Source: JAPHSX01 sp041554195 (GTDB lineage Bacteria > Pseudomonadota > Gammaproteobacteria > Thiohalomonadales > Thiohalomonadaceae). From it: a stretch of 64,000 nt of DNA. Positions within the stretch are counted from its first letter, which is position 1. Each line of letters begins with the position of its first letter. Positions 24,983 to 33,327 of the stretch are shown here, piece by piece. The position numbers and the translations under genes were made by a program. The stretch lies in NCBI GenBank assembly GCA_041554195.1, contig JBFFMJ010000009.1:62001-126000 (forward strand), in the 5' to 3' direction. The notes below the pieces were generated by a model, which made no database searches, was not told where the DNA came from, and saw only the letters and a program-made list of their open reading frames with translations.

Positions 24983-25029
24983 TGCGCGTTTATCCCATCA
25001 TGAACCTAGCGGGCCCCAGATTCGACACT

Positions 25030-25046
25030 TTTTGACAGTATCAAAA
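25030..25046 (-). terminator. Weak hairpin downstream of the DUF6933 gene
   Basis: TTTTGA and TCAAAA are inverted repeats around a five-base loop, about 40 bases past the stop of the minus-strand gene, with a T-rich flank. Low GC, so only a possible terminator. Confidence 0.3.
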
Positions 25047-25083
25047 GGCGTCTGTAGTCAGGATGCACTAATGATAACGCCCA

Positions 25084-25590
25084 TCAAGCCCTTCTCTTGC
25101 CCGATAACAACGACTTGAGACAGTCACGCGGATATTTGTAACCGATGGCCTTGAGGGGGATCTGGTTTATCCGACGGTGCAGTTGGGCAAGGTCGGCATA
25201 GGCCAGTCCCCCTTCATCGTGGATATAGCAGTCAATGTGAAAGGCGATGTCATTCATTGAACCGAGCACGCTACGGTTAGCTGTTTTGGTGTAGCTGTTC
25301 TGCTCGCTCCAGTCGAGCATGCGTTCGATCTCCTCTTGTTCAAAATTAAACAGTCGCATCGTCTTGAACATTGCCTGGCCGAACACCTGATCGATATGGT
25401 CAAAGTCATCACGTTTAAGCCCGGCAATGAATACCGAGAACAGCGTCATGTCATGGGTAAAAAGCACACACTTGCGCCGGTCAATGCGCAGCAGATTGGC
25501 GTGCCAGCTTCCCACCTCGCTCACCACATCGGGTTCCTGTGGTTTGATGCGCAGCTCCTTGAGTAGTTTTTGCGTACAGCGAAAGATCAT
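25084..25590 (-). CDS. DUF6933-type protein
   Basis: A 168-residue protein. The longer frame extends to 25734, but the family-like sequence starts at MIFRCTQKLLKELRI, so I use the ATG at 25590. Segments SWHANLLRIDRRKCVLFTHDMTLFSVFI and a C-terminal MNDIAFHIDCYIHDEGGL agree with my memory of the DUF6933 family, whose role is unknown. It is isolated in a scarred region between a vector-like sequence and a transposase remnant, so it may be part of accessory DNA. Confidence 0.6.
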   Translation of the reverse strand: MIFRCTQKLLKELRIKPQEPDVVSEVGSWHANLLRIDRRKCVLFTHDMTLFSVFIAGLKRDDFDHIDQVFGQAMFKTMRLFNFEQEEIERMLDWSEQNSYTKTANRSVLGSMNDIAFHIDCYIHDEGGLAYADLAQLHRRINQIPLKAIGYKYPRDCLKSLLSGKRRA

Positions 25591-25699
25591 GGTCAGGTAG
25601 TCGCTATCTGCTGCAGGGTGGCCCCGATGTGGCGGGCGGATGCCGTTTCTGCAGCGGCTTCTGGCCTCCAGTTTGTGGCAGGTTTGTGTAGGGAGGGCT

Positions 25700-25789
25700 A
25701 AACGATAGCGCAAGCCAGCGTTTATGGCGAGCATGGCGGGTTATATGGCGGTGACATCCGGGATGCACAACACGAATCATCCGGGCCAT
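25700..25789 (-). pseudogene. Remnant of the N-terminus of an IS200/REP-associated (Y1) transposase
   Basis: Behind a good ribosome site (TAAGGAG) an ATG at 25789 opens MARMIRVVHPGCHRHITRHARHKR, which matches the conserved start of Y1/REP-associated transposases (MARPxR...PGxxxHITxRG...). After about 25 residues the similarity stops and the HUH and catalytic Tyr regions are missing, so only the beginning survives. About 50 bases upstream, GGAGACAGTTACCTATTCCC (25858-25839, minus strand) resembles the leader often found before such genes. Identification is by eye and therefore moderate. Confidence 0.5.
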
Positions 25790-25971
25790 ATTTATCTCCT
25801 TAGACATTCTTGCTGTTAAGCATTCTAGTCTGCTTTATGGGAATAGGTAACTGTCTCCAGAATTGGCATCAAGCATGAATGTTTAGGGTTATGGAACTTT
25901 GCTCGACAAAGAAAAGTGCTATTGGAAGTCGGGCTCCCGATTTCACTTAAACTCGGAGGCCTTGAAATGCA

Positions 25972-26003
25972 AAACGGGCGCTTGACTAAACAAACGCCCG
26001 TTT
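25972..26003 (-). terminator. Terminator hairpin after tRNA-Met
   Basis: On the minus strand AAACGGGCG (26003-25995) pairs with CGCCCGTTT (25980-25972) and is followed by another T. It sits nine bases past the tRNA 3' end. Confidence 0.8.
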
Positions 26004-26011
26004 CGGGAACA

Positions 26012-26088
26012 TGGTGGCTATACCTAGATTCGAACTAGGGACCCCATCATTATGAGTGATGTGCTCTAACCAGCTGAGCTATATAGCC
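26012..26088 (-). tRNA. tRNA-Met (anticodon CAT, elongator)
   Basis: The minus strand folds as a standard cloverleaf: acceptor GGCTATA/TATAGCC, D arm GCTCAGCTGGTTAGAGC, anticodon arm CATCA-CTCATAA-TGATG, T loop TTCGAAT, and encoded CCA. The anticodon arm is identical to that of E. coli elongator tRNA-Met, which separates it from initiator tRNA and from tRNA-Ile(CAT). It would be the substrate of TmcA at 2128. Confidence 0.95.
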
Positions 26089-26162
26089 ATATTTTGAGGG
26101 CGCAATTCTGAGGGCTTGCGGCCCTTGTGTCAAGCCCGATTCGGGCTCGATTATGATCAAGT

Positions 26163-27254
26163 TTAGACGTTGAAGCGGAAGTGCATGACGTCGCCGTCTT
26201 TAACGATGTAATCCTTGCCCTCAAGGCGCAGTTTTCCGGCCTCTTTGGCGCCCTGTTCGCCGTTACAGGCGATAAAGTCGTCGTAGGCGGTGACTTCGGC
26301 GCGGATAAAGCCCTTTTCGAAGTCGGTGTGGATGACACCGGCCGCCTGCGGTGCGGTGGCACCGACGCGTACGGTCCAGGCGCGTACCTCTTTAACACCG
26401 GCGGTGAAATAGGTCTGCAGGCCGAGCAGGGCGTAACCGGCTCGAATCACACGATTAAGGCCGGGCTCTTCGAGTCCCAGCTCATCAAGGAATTGCGCGG
26501 CCTCTTCATCGTCCAGTTCACCAAGCTCCGCTTCAATGGCGGCGCAGACGGCGACTACCTGGGCGCCCTCGGCGGCGGCGTATTCACGTACCGCGTCGAG
26601 GTGAGTGTTGTTCTCGAAGCCGTCTTCGGCGACGTTGGCGATATACATGGTCGGTTTGATGGTGAGCAGGTGCAGCTCGTAGAGGCTTTTCAGTTCGTCC
26701 TCGTTGAGCCCCAGGGTGCGCACCATCTTGCCCTCGTCGAGACCGGCCTTTACCTTTTCGAACAACGCCACCTGCGCCTTGGCATCCTTATCGCCGCTCT
26801 TGGCGACGCGTGAGACGCGCTGTATGCCCTTCTCAACGCTCTCCATGTCGGCCAGCATCAGTTCGGTGTTGATGACCTCGATATCGTCCAGCGGGTGGAT
26901 CTTACCGGCGACGTGGATCACGTTCTCATCCTCGAAGCAGCGCACCACCTGGGCGATGGCATCGGTCTCACGGATGTTGGCGAGAAACTTGTTACCCAGC
27001 CCCTCTCCCTTGGAGGCACCGGCGACCAGGCCGGCGATATCGACGAACTCCATGGTGGTGGGCAGTACACGCTCGGGCTTGACGATGGCCGCCAGGGCAT
27101 CGAGACGTGGGTCGGGCATGCCGACAATACCGACGTTGGGCTCGATGGTGCAGAAGGGGTAGTTCTCCGCCTGAATCCCCGCCTTGGTTAGCGCGTTGAA
27201 GAGGGTGGACTTGCCGACGTTGGGCAGGCCAACGATGCCGCATTTAAATCCCAT
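26163..27254 (-). CDS. ychF: Redox-regulated ATPase YchF (Obg-like)
   Basis: A 363-residue YchF. P-loop GLPNVGKST at residues 8-16, switch region DIAGLVAGASKGEGLGNKFL, and the C-terminal TGS domain with GDVMHFRFNV at the end. NVAEDG in place of NKxD explains ATP rather than GTP preference. Binds the ribosome and has been tied to translation fidelity and oxidative stress. Follows pth by 36 bases, the order pth-ychF being common in gammaproteobacteria. Confidence 0.97.
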   Translation of the reverse strand: MGFKCGIVGLPNVGKSTLFNALTKAGIQAENYPFCTIEPNVGIVGMPDPRLDALAAIVKPERVLPTTMEFVDIAGLVAGASKGEGLGNKFLANIRETDAIAQVVRCFEDENVIHVAGKIHPLDDIEVINTELMLADMESVEKGIQRVSRVAKSGDKDAKAQVALFEKVKAGLDEGKMVRTLGLNEDELKSLYELHLLTIKPTMYIANVAEDGFENNTHLDAVREYAAAEGAQVVAVCAAIEAELGELDDEEAAQFLDELGLEEPGLNRVIRAGYALLGLQTYFTAGVKEVRAWTVRVGATAPQAAGVIHTDFEKGFIRAEVTAYDDFIACNGEQGAKEAGKLRLEGKDYIVKDGDVMHFRFNV

Positions 27255-27290
27255 GGTGTATCGTTCCGTAAGAGTGTGAAGTGAGATGAA

Positions 27291-27869
27291 CTACTGGCTG
27301 TGCAGTTGGTTCATCGCCTTTTGCAGATCGCCGCTAACAATGAGCGACAGATTATCGAGCGCCTTATCAATCGCCCCCTCGGTGAGGGCCTGATCGATGG
27401 CGGGCGCCTTGCCCAGCACATAACCGGAGACCTGGCTGGCATGGCCGGGGTGGCCGATGCCCAGTCGCAGGCGCTGAAATTCCTTGGTGCCGAGTTGCGC
27501 GACGGTGTCGCGCAGACCGTTGTGGCCGCCGTGGCCGCCGCCCTTTTTCAGGCGTACCGTACCCGGCGGCAGATCGAGTTCATCGTGGGCGATGAGGATA
27601 TTTTCAGCGTCGATTTTGTAAAAACGGGCCAGCGCAGCAATGCCCTGACCACTCTTATTCATGAAGGTCATCGGTTTTAACAACCAGACCTCCTGGCCGT
27701 CGATACGCCCCTTGCCAACCTCACCGTGAAACTTGTTTTCACTCTTGAGATCAATGCCGTGGGTGCGAGCGATGGCATCTACAAACCAAAAACCGGCGTT
27801 GTGCCGCGTCTTCTCATACTGCTGGCCGGGATTCCCCAGGCCAACGATAAGTTGAATACGTGACGACAA
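27291..27869 (-). CDS. pth: Peptidyl-tRNA hydrolase
   Basis: A 192-residue Pth that recycles peptidyl-tRNA released during translation. The catalytic His23 is in KTRHNAGFW, with NPGQQY before it, PMTFMNKSG and the basic KKGGGHGGHNGLRD segment that holds tRNA. Size equals E. coli (194). In the minus-strand unit prs-rplY-pth-ychF. Confidence 0.97.
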   Translation of the reverse strand: MSSRIQLIVGLGNPGQQYEKTRHNAGFWFVDAIARTHGIDLKSENKFHGEVGKGRIDGQEVWLLKPMTFMNKSGQGIAALARFYKIDAENILIAHDELDLPPGTVRLKKGGGHGGHNGLRDTVAQLGTKEFQRLRLGIGHPGHASQVSGYVLGKAPAIDQALTEGAIDKALDNLSLIVSGDLQKAMNQLHSQ

Positions 27870-27901
27870 CGCCGGTTTTCTTAGCGTTCAGGAGAGGGCG
27901 A

Positions 27902-28540
27902 TTACTCGCCTTCACCTTCAGCTTCGGCTTCACCAGCATCGCCCTCAGCTTCGAGGCTGCCGCGGGTTTTGTGGATCGCTGCAATCGCCTGATCATGGCT
28001 CTCGCCGTGGGTCAGTTCAGTCAGCTCCACGCCCTCAGGCAGTTTGATGTCGGTGAGGTGAATGATCTGCTCCATCTCCACGCCGGCCATGTCCACTTCC
28101 AGGTACTCAGGCAGGTTGCCAGGCAGACACAGTACCTCAACCTCGGTGACGTTGTGAGTCAGTACACCACCGGCCTTTACACCAGGGGCCTCTTCTTCGT
28201 TGATGAAGTGCAGCGGCACGTTCATCTTCAGCTTTTCGCTAGCGGAGACGCGCAGGAAGTCGGCGTGCAGGATCACCGGCTTGGCGGGGTGACGCTGCAG
28301 GTCTTTCAGTACCGCTTTTTCGCTCTTGCCATCGACGTCGATGGTGAGGATGTGCGAGTAGAAGGCCTCGTTCTCAAGGTTGTGTACCAGCTTGTGGTGC
28401 TCAAGGGTGATGCTCACAGGCTCTTTGCCAGCACCATAGATGATGGCGGGTACCTTGTTCGTGTGACGCAGGCGGCGGCTCGCACCTTTCCCCAGGTCAG
28501 TACGGACTTCGGCACTCAGGGTGAAGTCTACATTGCTCAT
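27902..28540 (-). CDS. rplY: 50S ribosomal protein L25/Ctc, long form
   Basis: A 212-residue L25 of the TL5/Ctc type: an N-terminal 5S rRNA-binding domain (residues 1-90; DLGKGASRRLRHTNKVPAIIYG) plus the C-terminal beta domain absent from the short E. coli form, and an acidic Glu/Gly/Ala tail of about 20 residues. Binds 5S rRNA in the central protuberance. A 152-base gap with hairpins separates it from prs. Confidence 0.95.
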   Translation of the reverse strand: MSNVDFTLSAEVRTDLGKGASRRLRHTNKVPAIIYGAGKEPVSITLEHHKLVHNLENEAFYSHILTIDVDGKSEKAVLKDLQRHPAKPVILHADFLRVSASEKLKMNVPLHFINEEEAPGVKAGGVLTHNVTEVEVLCLPGNLPEYLEVDMAGVEMEQIIHLTDIKLPEGVELTELTHGESHDQAIAAIHKTRGSLEAEGDAGEAEAEGEGE

Positions 28541-28598
28541 TGTGTTTCTCCAGTTTCAAAGGGCACTCCATTTGAGGCACCCTGGTAAAGACGAACAA

Positions 28599-28614
28599 AC
28601 CACCCGAAGGTGGT
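28599..28614 (-). terminator. Hairpin between prs and rplY
   Basis: ACCACC-TTCG-GGTGGT on the minus strand is followed by TTGTT; about 25 bases upstream another stem (CCGTCATC/GATGACGG, 28622-28645) forms. Probably a partial terminator separating prs from the ribosomal gene. Confidence 0.45.
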
Positions 28615-28692
28615 CTATTCACCGTCATCCGCGACCAGATGACGGTCTCCTATAAGGCGACAGGCCTTAATTCTGTTGCCGCAAAAGCGGCG

Positions 28693-29646
28693 TTAATCCA
28701 TATAGAGTGAACTAACCGATTCGTCGTTGTTGATGCGGCGAATGGTTTCAGCCAGCATCTCTGCCAATGAGACCACACGGATGCGCGAGCATGCCTGGGC
28801 CTCGGGGCTTAGCGGGATGGTGTTGGTGACGACCAGCTCATCCAGCTGTGAATTTTCAATATTCTCCACTGCCGGGCCAGAGAGCACCGGGTGGGTAATG
28901 TAGGCCTTGACCTTGGCAGCGCCGTGGGCCTTGAGGGCGTTGGCCGCCTGGCACAGGGTGCCGGCGGTATCGACCAGGTCATCGATGAGGATGCAGCTGC
29001 GTCCCTCGACATCACCGATGATGTGCATCACCTGCGCCACATTCGCCTTGGGACGACGCTTGTCGATGATCGCCAGATCCGCATCATCCAGGCGCTTGGC
29101 CAGGGCGCGGGCGCGGACTACACCGCCCACATCGGGCGAGACGACCATAATATCGTCGTCCTGATTCTTCTGCCGCCAGATATCGCCTAGCAGGATCGGC
29201 GAGGCATACACGTTATCCAGCGGGATATCGAAAAAGCCCTGGATCTGATCGGCGTGCAGGTCGACGGTGAGCAGGCGATCCACACCGACGCCGGTAATCA
29301 TATTGGCGACCACCTTGGCGGTCAGGCCGACGCGTGCCGAACGCGGACGACGATCCTGACGGGCATAGCCAAAATAAGGGATCACGGCGGTAACGGTGCG
29401 TGCCGAGGAGCGGCGTGCTGCATCGACCATCACCATCAGTTCCATCAGGTTGTCATTGGTGGGTGCACAGGTCGGCTGGATAATGAAGATGTGCTTACCG
29501 CGCACATTCTCCAGCAGCTCGACCATCACCTCGGCGTCACTGAACTTACCAACGATGGCCTTGCCCAGAGGCATTTCAAGATAGGACGCGATCTCCTGTG
29601 CCAACTGAGGATTGGCATTACCTGCAAAGACCATCATCTCTGACAC
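28693..29646 (-). CDS. prs: Ribose-phosphate pyrophosphokinase
   Basis: A 317-residue PRPP synthetase (E. coli 315). FIIQPTCAPTNDNLMEL, the flexible-loop YARQDRRPRSARV, the class I signature VDLHADQIQGFFDIP and the ribose-5-phosphate loop CILIDDLVDTAGTLC are all intact. Makes PRPP for nucleotides, His, Trp and NAD. In the classical lolB-ispE-prs neighbourhood; the tRNA-Gln gene lies between ispE and prs. Confidence 0.98.
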   Translation of the reverse strand: MSEMMVFAGNANPQLAQEIASYLEMPLGKAIVGKFSDAEVMVELLENVRGKHIFIIQPTCAPTNDNLMELMVMVDAARRSSARTVTAVIPYFGYARQDRRPRSARVGLTAKVVANMITGVGVDRLLTVDLHADQIQGFFDIPLDNVYASPILLGDIWRQKNQDDDIMVVSPDVGGVVRARALAKRLDDADLAIIDKRRPKANVAQVMHIIGDVEGRSCILIDDLVDTAGTLCQAANALKAHGAAKVKAYITHPVLSGPAVENIENSQLDELVVTNTIPLSPEAQACSRIRVVSLAEMLAETIRRINNDESVSSLYMD

Positions 29647-29695
29647 TTGAAACCCCTTAACAGACGCGGGCCGCGAAATGGGGCCGCTGTTTTGG

Positions 29696-29841
29696 AATAT
29701 GGCTGGGGGTGGCAGGATTATTCAGCCTTCGGCTTCACCCCTGCGGGGCCAGCTTCGCTGTTCCCTCGGGTCGAACCTTATGGTCCTCATCCTGCAACCT
29801 GCCGCTATTTTACGCTATTAGCGTCGTAAACAGCTTACTAA
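29696..29841 (-). repeat. Duplicated tRNA-Gln 3' end with chain of small hairpins
   Basis: Bases 29696-29719 (AATATGGCTGGGGGTGGCAG...) repeat 29840-29862, the 3' end of tRNA-Gln, with one indel and no other change. Between the copies is a string of tiny stems: AGCC-TTC-GGCT, CCCC-TGC-GGGG, AGC-TTC-GCT and ACC-TTAT-GGT. It is not a second tRNA: no anticodon arm or acceptor stem can be formed. Open frames running through this stretch are artefacts. Confidence 0.6.
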
Positions 29842-29843
29842 TA

Positions 29844-29918
29844 TGGCTGGGGCGGCAGGATTCGAACCTGCGCGTGACGGGATCAAAACCCGCTGCCTTA
29901 CCGCTTGGCTACGCCCCA
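29844..29918 (-). tRNA. tRNA-Gln (anticodon TTG)
   Basis: Minus-strand cloverleaf of 75 nt including CCA: acceptor TGGGGCG/CGCCCCA, D arm GCCAAGCGGTAAGGC, anticodon arm GCGGG-TTTTGAT-CCCGT, T arm GCAGG-TTCGAAT-CCTGC. Located between ispE and prs, its usual place. With GatCAB in the window it may be charged by the transamidation route. Confidence 0.96.
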
Positions 29919-29971
29919 ATAAACTTTAAATTTGCTTTGAACTATCGGCATTCTCGTGAAAAACCGATAGT

Positions 29972-30814
29972 TCAAAACTCCGCCAGCCTTTTATAGAGGG
30001 CCGAACGGTTGCTGCCCTTGGCTACAAACCCTCGCCACTCGGCGGGAAGTTGCTGGTAAACCTCTTGCGCCTGCACTTCGGTATCGAAGGCGGCGAAGAT
30101 GCAGCTGCCGGTACCGGTCATCTTTGCCTCGGCAAATTGACCTAGCCATGTCAGTGCCTGAGCAATTTCAGGATAGTGGCGCGAGGCCACCGGCTGACAG
30201 ACATTTCTGCTTTCCCCGGCGAGAAAGGCGCGTATTTTGATAGTTTGGCAGTCCCGTGTCAATTGCGGATCGGAAAAAATCTTTGCCGTGGCGACCTCCA
30301 CCGGGGGAATGATAACCAGATACCAGGGTTCTGGCAGATCAACCGGCTCTAAAATCTCACCGACGCCCTCGGCCCAGGCGGCGTGACCGTGGACGAATAC
30401 CGGCACATCGGCACCGAGTTGCAGTCCCAGCTGTGCCAGCTGTTCTACCGGCATATCGATACCCCACAGGCGGTTGAGGACGACCAGCACCGTGGCGGCA
30501 TCGGAGCTGCCACCGCCCAGACCGCCGCCCATGGGCAGTTGTTTGTCGACACGGATATCGGCCCCCAGAGTGCAACCGCTCTGTTGCTGGAGCAGGCGGG
30601 CGGCACGTACTACCAGATCCTGCTCGGGCTCGACGCCGGGCAGTTCGTTGAGGCGGTTGATCGCCCCGTCCTTACGTAACGTAATGGAGATCTGGTCACC
30701 GTAGTCGAGAAACTGAAATACGCTCTGCAGCAGGTGATAGCCGTCTTCGCGCTGACCGGTGATGTGCAAAAACAGGTTGAGCTTGGCCGGGGCGGGCCAG
30801 GTTGTCAGGCTCAA
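29972..30814 (-). CDS. ispE: 4-diphosphocytidyl-2-C-methyl-D-erythritol kinase
   Basis: A 280-residue GHMP kinase of the MEP isoprenoid pathway. N-terminal PAPAKLNLFLHITGQREDGY, ATP loop PMGGGLGGGSSDAATV near residue 95, and MTGTGSCIFAAF near 235. Overlaps lolB by four bases (start ATGA), so the two are cotranslated. Isoprenoids made here feed undecaprenyl phosphate and ubiquinone. Confidence 0.97.
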   Translation of the reverse strand: MSLTTWPAPAKLNLFLHITGQREDGYHLLQSVFQFLDYGDQISITLRKDGAINRLNELPGVEPEQDLVVRAARLLQQQSGCTLGADIRVDKQLPMGGGLGGGSSDAATVLVVLNRLWGIDMPVEQLAQLGLQLGADVPVFVHGHAAWAEGVGEILEPVDLPEPWYLVIIPPVEVATAKIFSDPQLTRDCQTIKIRAFLAGESRNVCQPVASRHYPEIAQALTWLGQFAEAKMTGTGSCIFAAFDTEVQAQEVYQQLPAEWRGFVAKGSNRSALYKRLAEF

Positions 30815-31446
30815 CTGCCAGCCTCCCCGTCGTTGCTGGACTGAGGTTCGACCGGCAGAGGCTGCCAGTTGCTGATCACCAGCTTGACCTTGGCGAGGTG
30901 GTTATTGATGAAGATCTTGCGTGGCAGCTCTACGCCAAGGTGTGGCTGGTAGTCGATAAACTCGATCTCCCATCCGGCCTGTTTAAGTTGGATTAGTCGG
31001 CCGTATTCATCGAGGCTCTGCTGGTTGTCGCCCGGTGCGGGCAGCCCCAGCACCCAGTAGCGCAGTGCGGAGACCGGTACCTTCCAGCCGAGTTGCTGGT
31101 AGAGCAGGTGATCCGGGTCGTTGGAGTTGATGGTTTCGCCCTCGTCGGTCATCAGCATTACTTGCACCGCATCCCCATGGAGCTTCATCGAGCCCTGTCC
31201 CAGCGGGGCGATGATGTTGAGGGAGTAGCGATCAAGGCGCTGCTGCCACTCCATACTCATGTGCCAGGCTTCGTGTTCGTTCAGAACCGCCAGCCGTCCG
31301 GAGAGCTGCCAGTGGCTGAGCTGTTTGAGTTGTTGCTGGCGTAGCTGCCAGCTCTGCTCAGGGGTGGTGTCGGGCAGGGGGCGGGTTGGCGTGGGACTGC
31401 AGGCGGTAAGCAGTAAGACCAAGAGGAATGGTGTGATGCGGTTCAT
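30811..31446 (-). CDS. lolB: Outer-membrane lipoprotein receptor LolB
   Basis: A 211-residue lipoprotein: lipobox LLLTAC near residue 16, then the LolB beta-barrel domain with HWQLSGRLAVLNEHEAWHMSMEW and SALRYWVLGLPAPG. LolB takes lipoproteins from LolA and inserts them in the outer membrane. The stop-start overlaps on both sides (TPR gene before, ispE after) put it in a three-gene coupled unit. Confidence 0.95.
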   Translation of the reverse strand: MNRITPFLLVLLLTACSPTPTRPLPDTTPEQSWQLRQQQLKQLSHWQLSGRLAVLNEHEAWHMSMEWQQRLDRYSLNIIAPLGQGSMKLHGDAVQVMLMTDEGETINSNDPDHLLYQQLGWKVPVSALRYWVLGLPAPGDNQQSLDEYGRLIQLKQAGWEIEFIDYQPHLGVELPRKIFINNHLAKVKLVISNWQPLPVEPQSSNDGEAGS

Positions 31447-33170
31447 GGCCTAAGGCGCTTGAGAGTCTGTTGCAATATCTTGTTGTCGGGGGCGAATTTC
31501 AGCGCCTCCTCCCAGACCTGGTTCGCTTCGTCGCGTTTACCGCTGGCCCACAAAACCTCGCCAAGGTGGGCGGCGATCTCACCATCGCGCAGCTTGGCGG
31601 CGGCTTGTTTGAGGTACTCCAGTGCCTCATCGAGTCGGCCCAGGCGATAGAGCGCCCAGCCCATGCTGTCGAGAATGGCAATATCATCAGGGCGTTGCTG
31701 GTAGGCACGCTCTATCAGTTCATACCCCTCCTGGTATCGATCGGTACGGTCAATGAGGGTGTAGCCCAGTGCGTTCAGAGCCTGCACATCATCGGGATCG
31801 CGCTGCAGGATGAGCTTGAGGTCATTTTCCAGAATATCGAGCCGGTCAACCTTTTCGGCGGTGAGGGCGCGTGCGTAGAGCAGGTCGGTATTATGGTGGA
31901 AGGTACTGAGCCCCTCGTCATAGACCACCATCGCCTCGGCGTGCTGTTCGGCGTTGTTTAGCAGCTCGGCCTCGCTCAGAAGGAGCTGTACCCGTTCCTC
32001 ATCATTTTGTGTCTCCAGCTCGCGCAGATAGCGGCGTGCCTGTGCCATGCTTCGGTGCTGAGCGATCAGGCGTGCGGCCTGTAATTGTGCTTCCAGGTAG
32101 CGTTCGCCCTGAGCGATTGAGCTAAACCACTCAATGGCCTTGTCGTGCTGCTGGCGTGCCTCGGCAATTTGCGCCATGGCGAAGCGGCTCTCCTCCTCGC
32201 GCTCGCGGTGGCGTAGCAGCTTGTCGAAGTGGTTCTCGGCGGCATCCAGATCCCCCGCCTCCAGTGCCAGTAGCCCCAGTGCGTAGATGACATCCACATC
32301 ATTGGGAGTGGCCTTGCTGAGAAGGGTGAATTGCTGACGCGCCTCTTTCAGGCGGCGCGCATCGACCAGCATGCGGGCGTAGGTGAGGCGAAGTTGGTGA
32401 TTGTCGGGGGAGAGCGCGAGTGCCCGGTCCATACTCTGCAGTGCAGCGTCAATATCCTCCAGTGCACGCAATACCCTTGCCTGGAGAATTAGCCCTTGTG
32501 TGTGCTCCGGCTCGTGGCTCAACAGTTTATTCAGGGTAGTGCGCGCGAGCTCGTTATTGTCGAGCTGGTTGGCCAGATAGGCCTGGGCATAGAGGGCGTG
32601 GGGGGCATTGGGTGTGCCGGCAACCAGCTCGGCCATGGTGGCGAGGGCGCGTTCCTTATTGGGGTCACTGGCGAGCAGGGTCGCAGCCAACATGTAACCA
32701 TGGTTGCCGTCCTGACGCGTGTTTTGTACCAGCTTATCCAGATGCGGGCGAGCCTGTGCATGCTCGCCCGCGGCAATCAGCAGGGCCGCAGCAGATTTAT
32801 GTGCCTCGTCGTTGCCGGGGTCCAGCTCTACCCAGAGGCGGGCGGCGTTCAGCGCGATGCCGTTCTCGCGGGCATAGATGGCGATACGGGTGGCACGACG
32901 TGCCAGGCGGTAGTCACGGGTACGATGGGCGGCCTCCAGGTAGGTGGCGGCGGAGAGGCGTAGCGCCCCCTGCTGGCCTGAGAATTCTGCGACCAGCAGC
33001 TGGTAGAGCAGCTCGGGGCCGAGTTCTACCTGTGGCGGCTCGGGCTCTGGGCTGGGAGCGGTAGCCGCGGGCCTCGCGGGATCATGTACCGCAGTGGTGC
33101 TGCAACCGCTTAGCAAGGCAAACAGCAGCGGCAATAAGGCCGCCAGTAGCAGCCGGTACAAAGGTCTCAT
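31443..33170 (-). CDS. Large TPR-repeat lipoprotein
   Basis: A 575-residue lipoprotein with lipobox ALLSGC near residue 23, a Pro/Ala-rich linker to about residue 50 and then at least ten tetratricopeptide repeats to the C-terminus (for example LNALGYTLIDRTDRYQEGYEL and LDSMGWALYRLGRLDEALEY). Such proteins are common upstream of lolB in gammaproteobacteria and probably serve as outer-membrane-bound scaffolds; no enzyme domain is present. I use the ATG at 33170 rather than the TTG one codon before. It is the first gene of the minus-strand unit divergent from hemA. Confidence 0.85.
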   Translation of the reverse strand: MRPLYRLLLAALLPLLFALLSGCSTTAVHDPARPAATAPSPEPEPPQVELGPELLYQLLVAEFSGQQGALRLSAATYLEAAHRTRDYRLARRATRIAIYARENGIALNAARLWVELDPGNDEAHKSAAALLIAAGEHAQARPHLDKLVQNTRQDGNHGYMLAATLLASDPNKERALATMAELVAGTPNAPHALYAQAYLANQLDNNELARTTLNKLLSHEPEHTQGLILQARVLRALEDIDAALQSMDRALALSPDNHQLRLTYARMLVDARRLKEARQQFTLLSKATPNDVDVIYALGLLALEAGDLDAAENHFDKLLRHREREEESRFAMAQIAEARQQHDKAIEWFSSIAQGERYLEAQLQAARLIAQHRSMAQARRYLRELETQNDEERVQLLLSEAELLNNAEQHAEAMVVYDEGLSTFHHNTDLLYARALTAEKVDRLDILENDLKLILQRDPDDVQALNALGYTLIDRTDRYQEGYELIERAYQQRPDDIAILDSMGWALYRLGRLDEALEYLKQAAAKLRDGEIAAHLGEVLWASGKRDEANQVWEEALKFAPDNKILQQTLKRLRP

Positions 33171-33327
33171 CAATCTCTCCGTGTGCCCTGGGGGGCGGTT
33201 TTGGAAAACTATACCTGAGTTTCTAAATTTTTACCTATTATAGGTGTCGTCTACAGCGCCACTTGCCATTAATACCCTGTCTAAAGCAAAATGTGCAGCT
33301 CGTTAACGATTTTAAGCCATCGATTTT

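Noticed and set aside
29647..29996. Plus-strand open frames across the tRNA-Gln region, one containing GRQDSNLRVTGSKPAALP
   Set aside because: These are translations of the complementary strand of the tRNA and its repeat; the peptide is a well-known artefact of tRNA genes.
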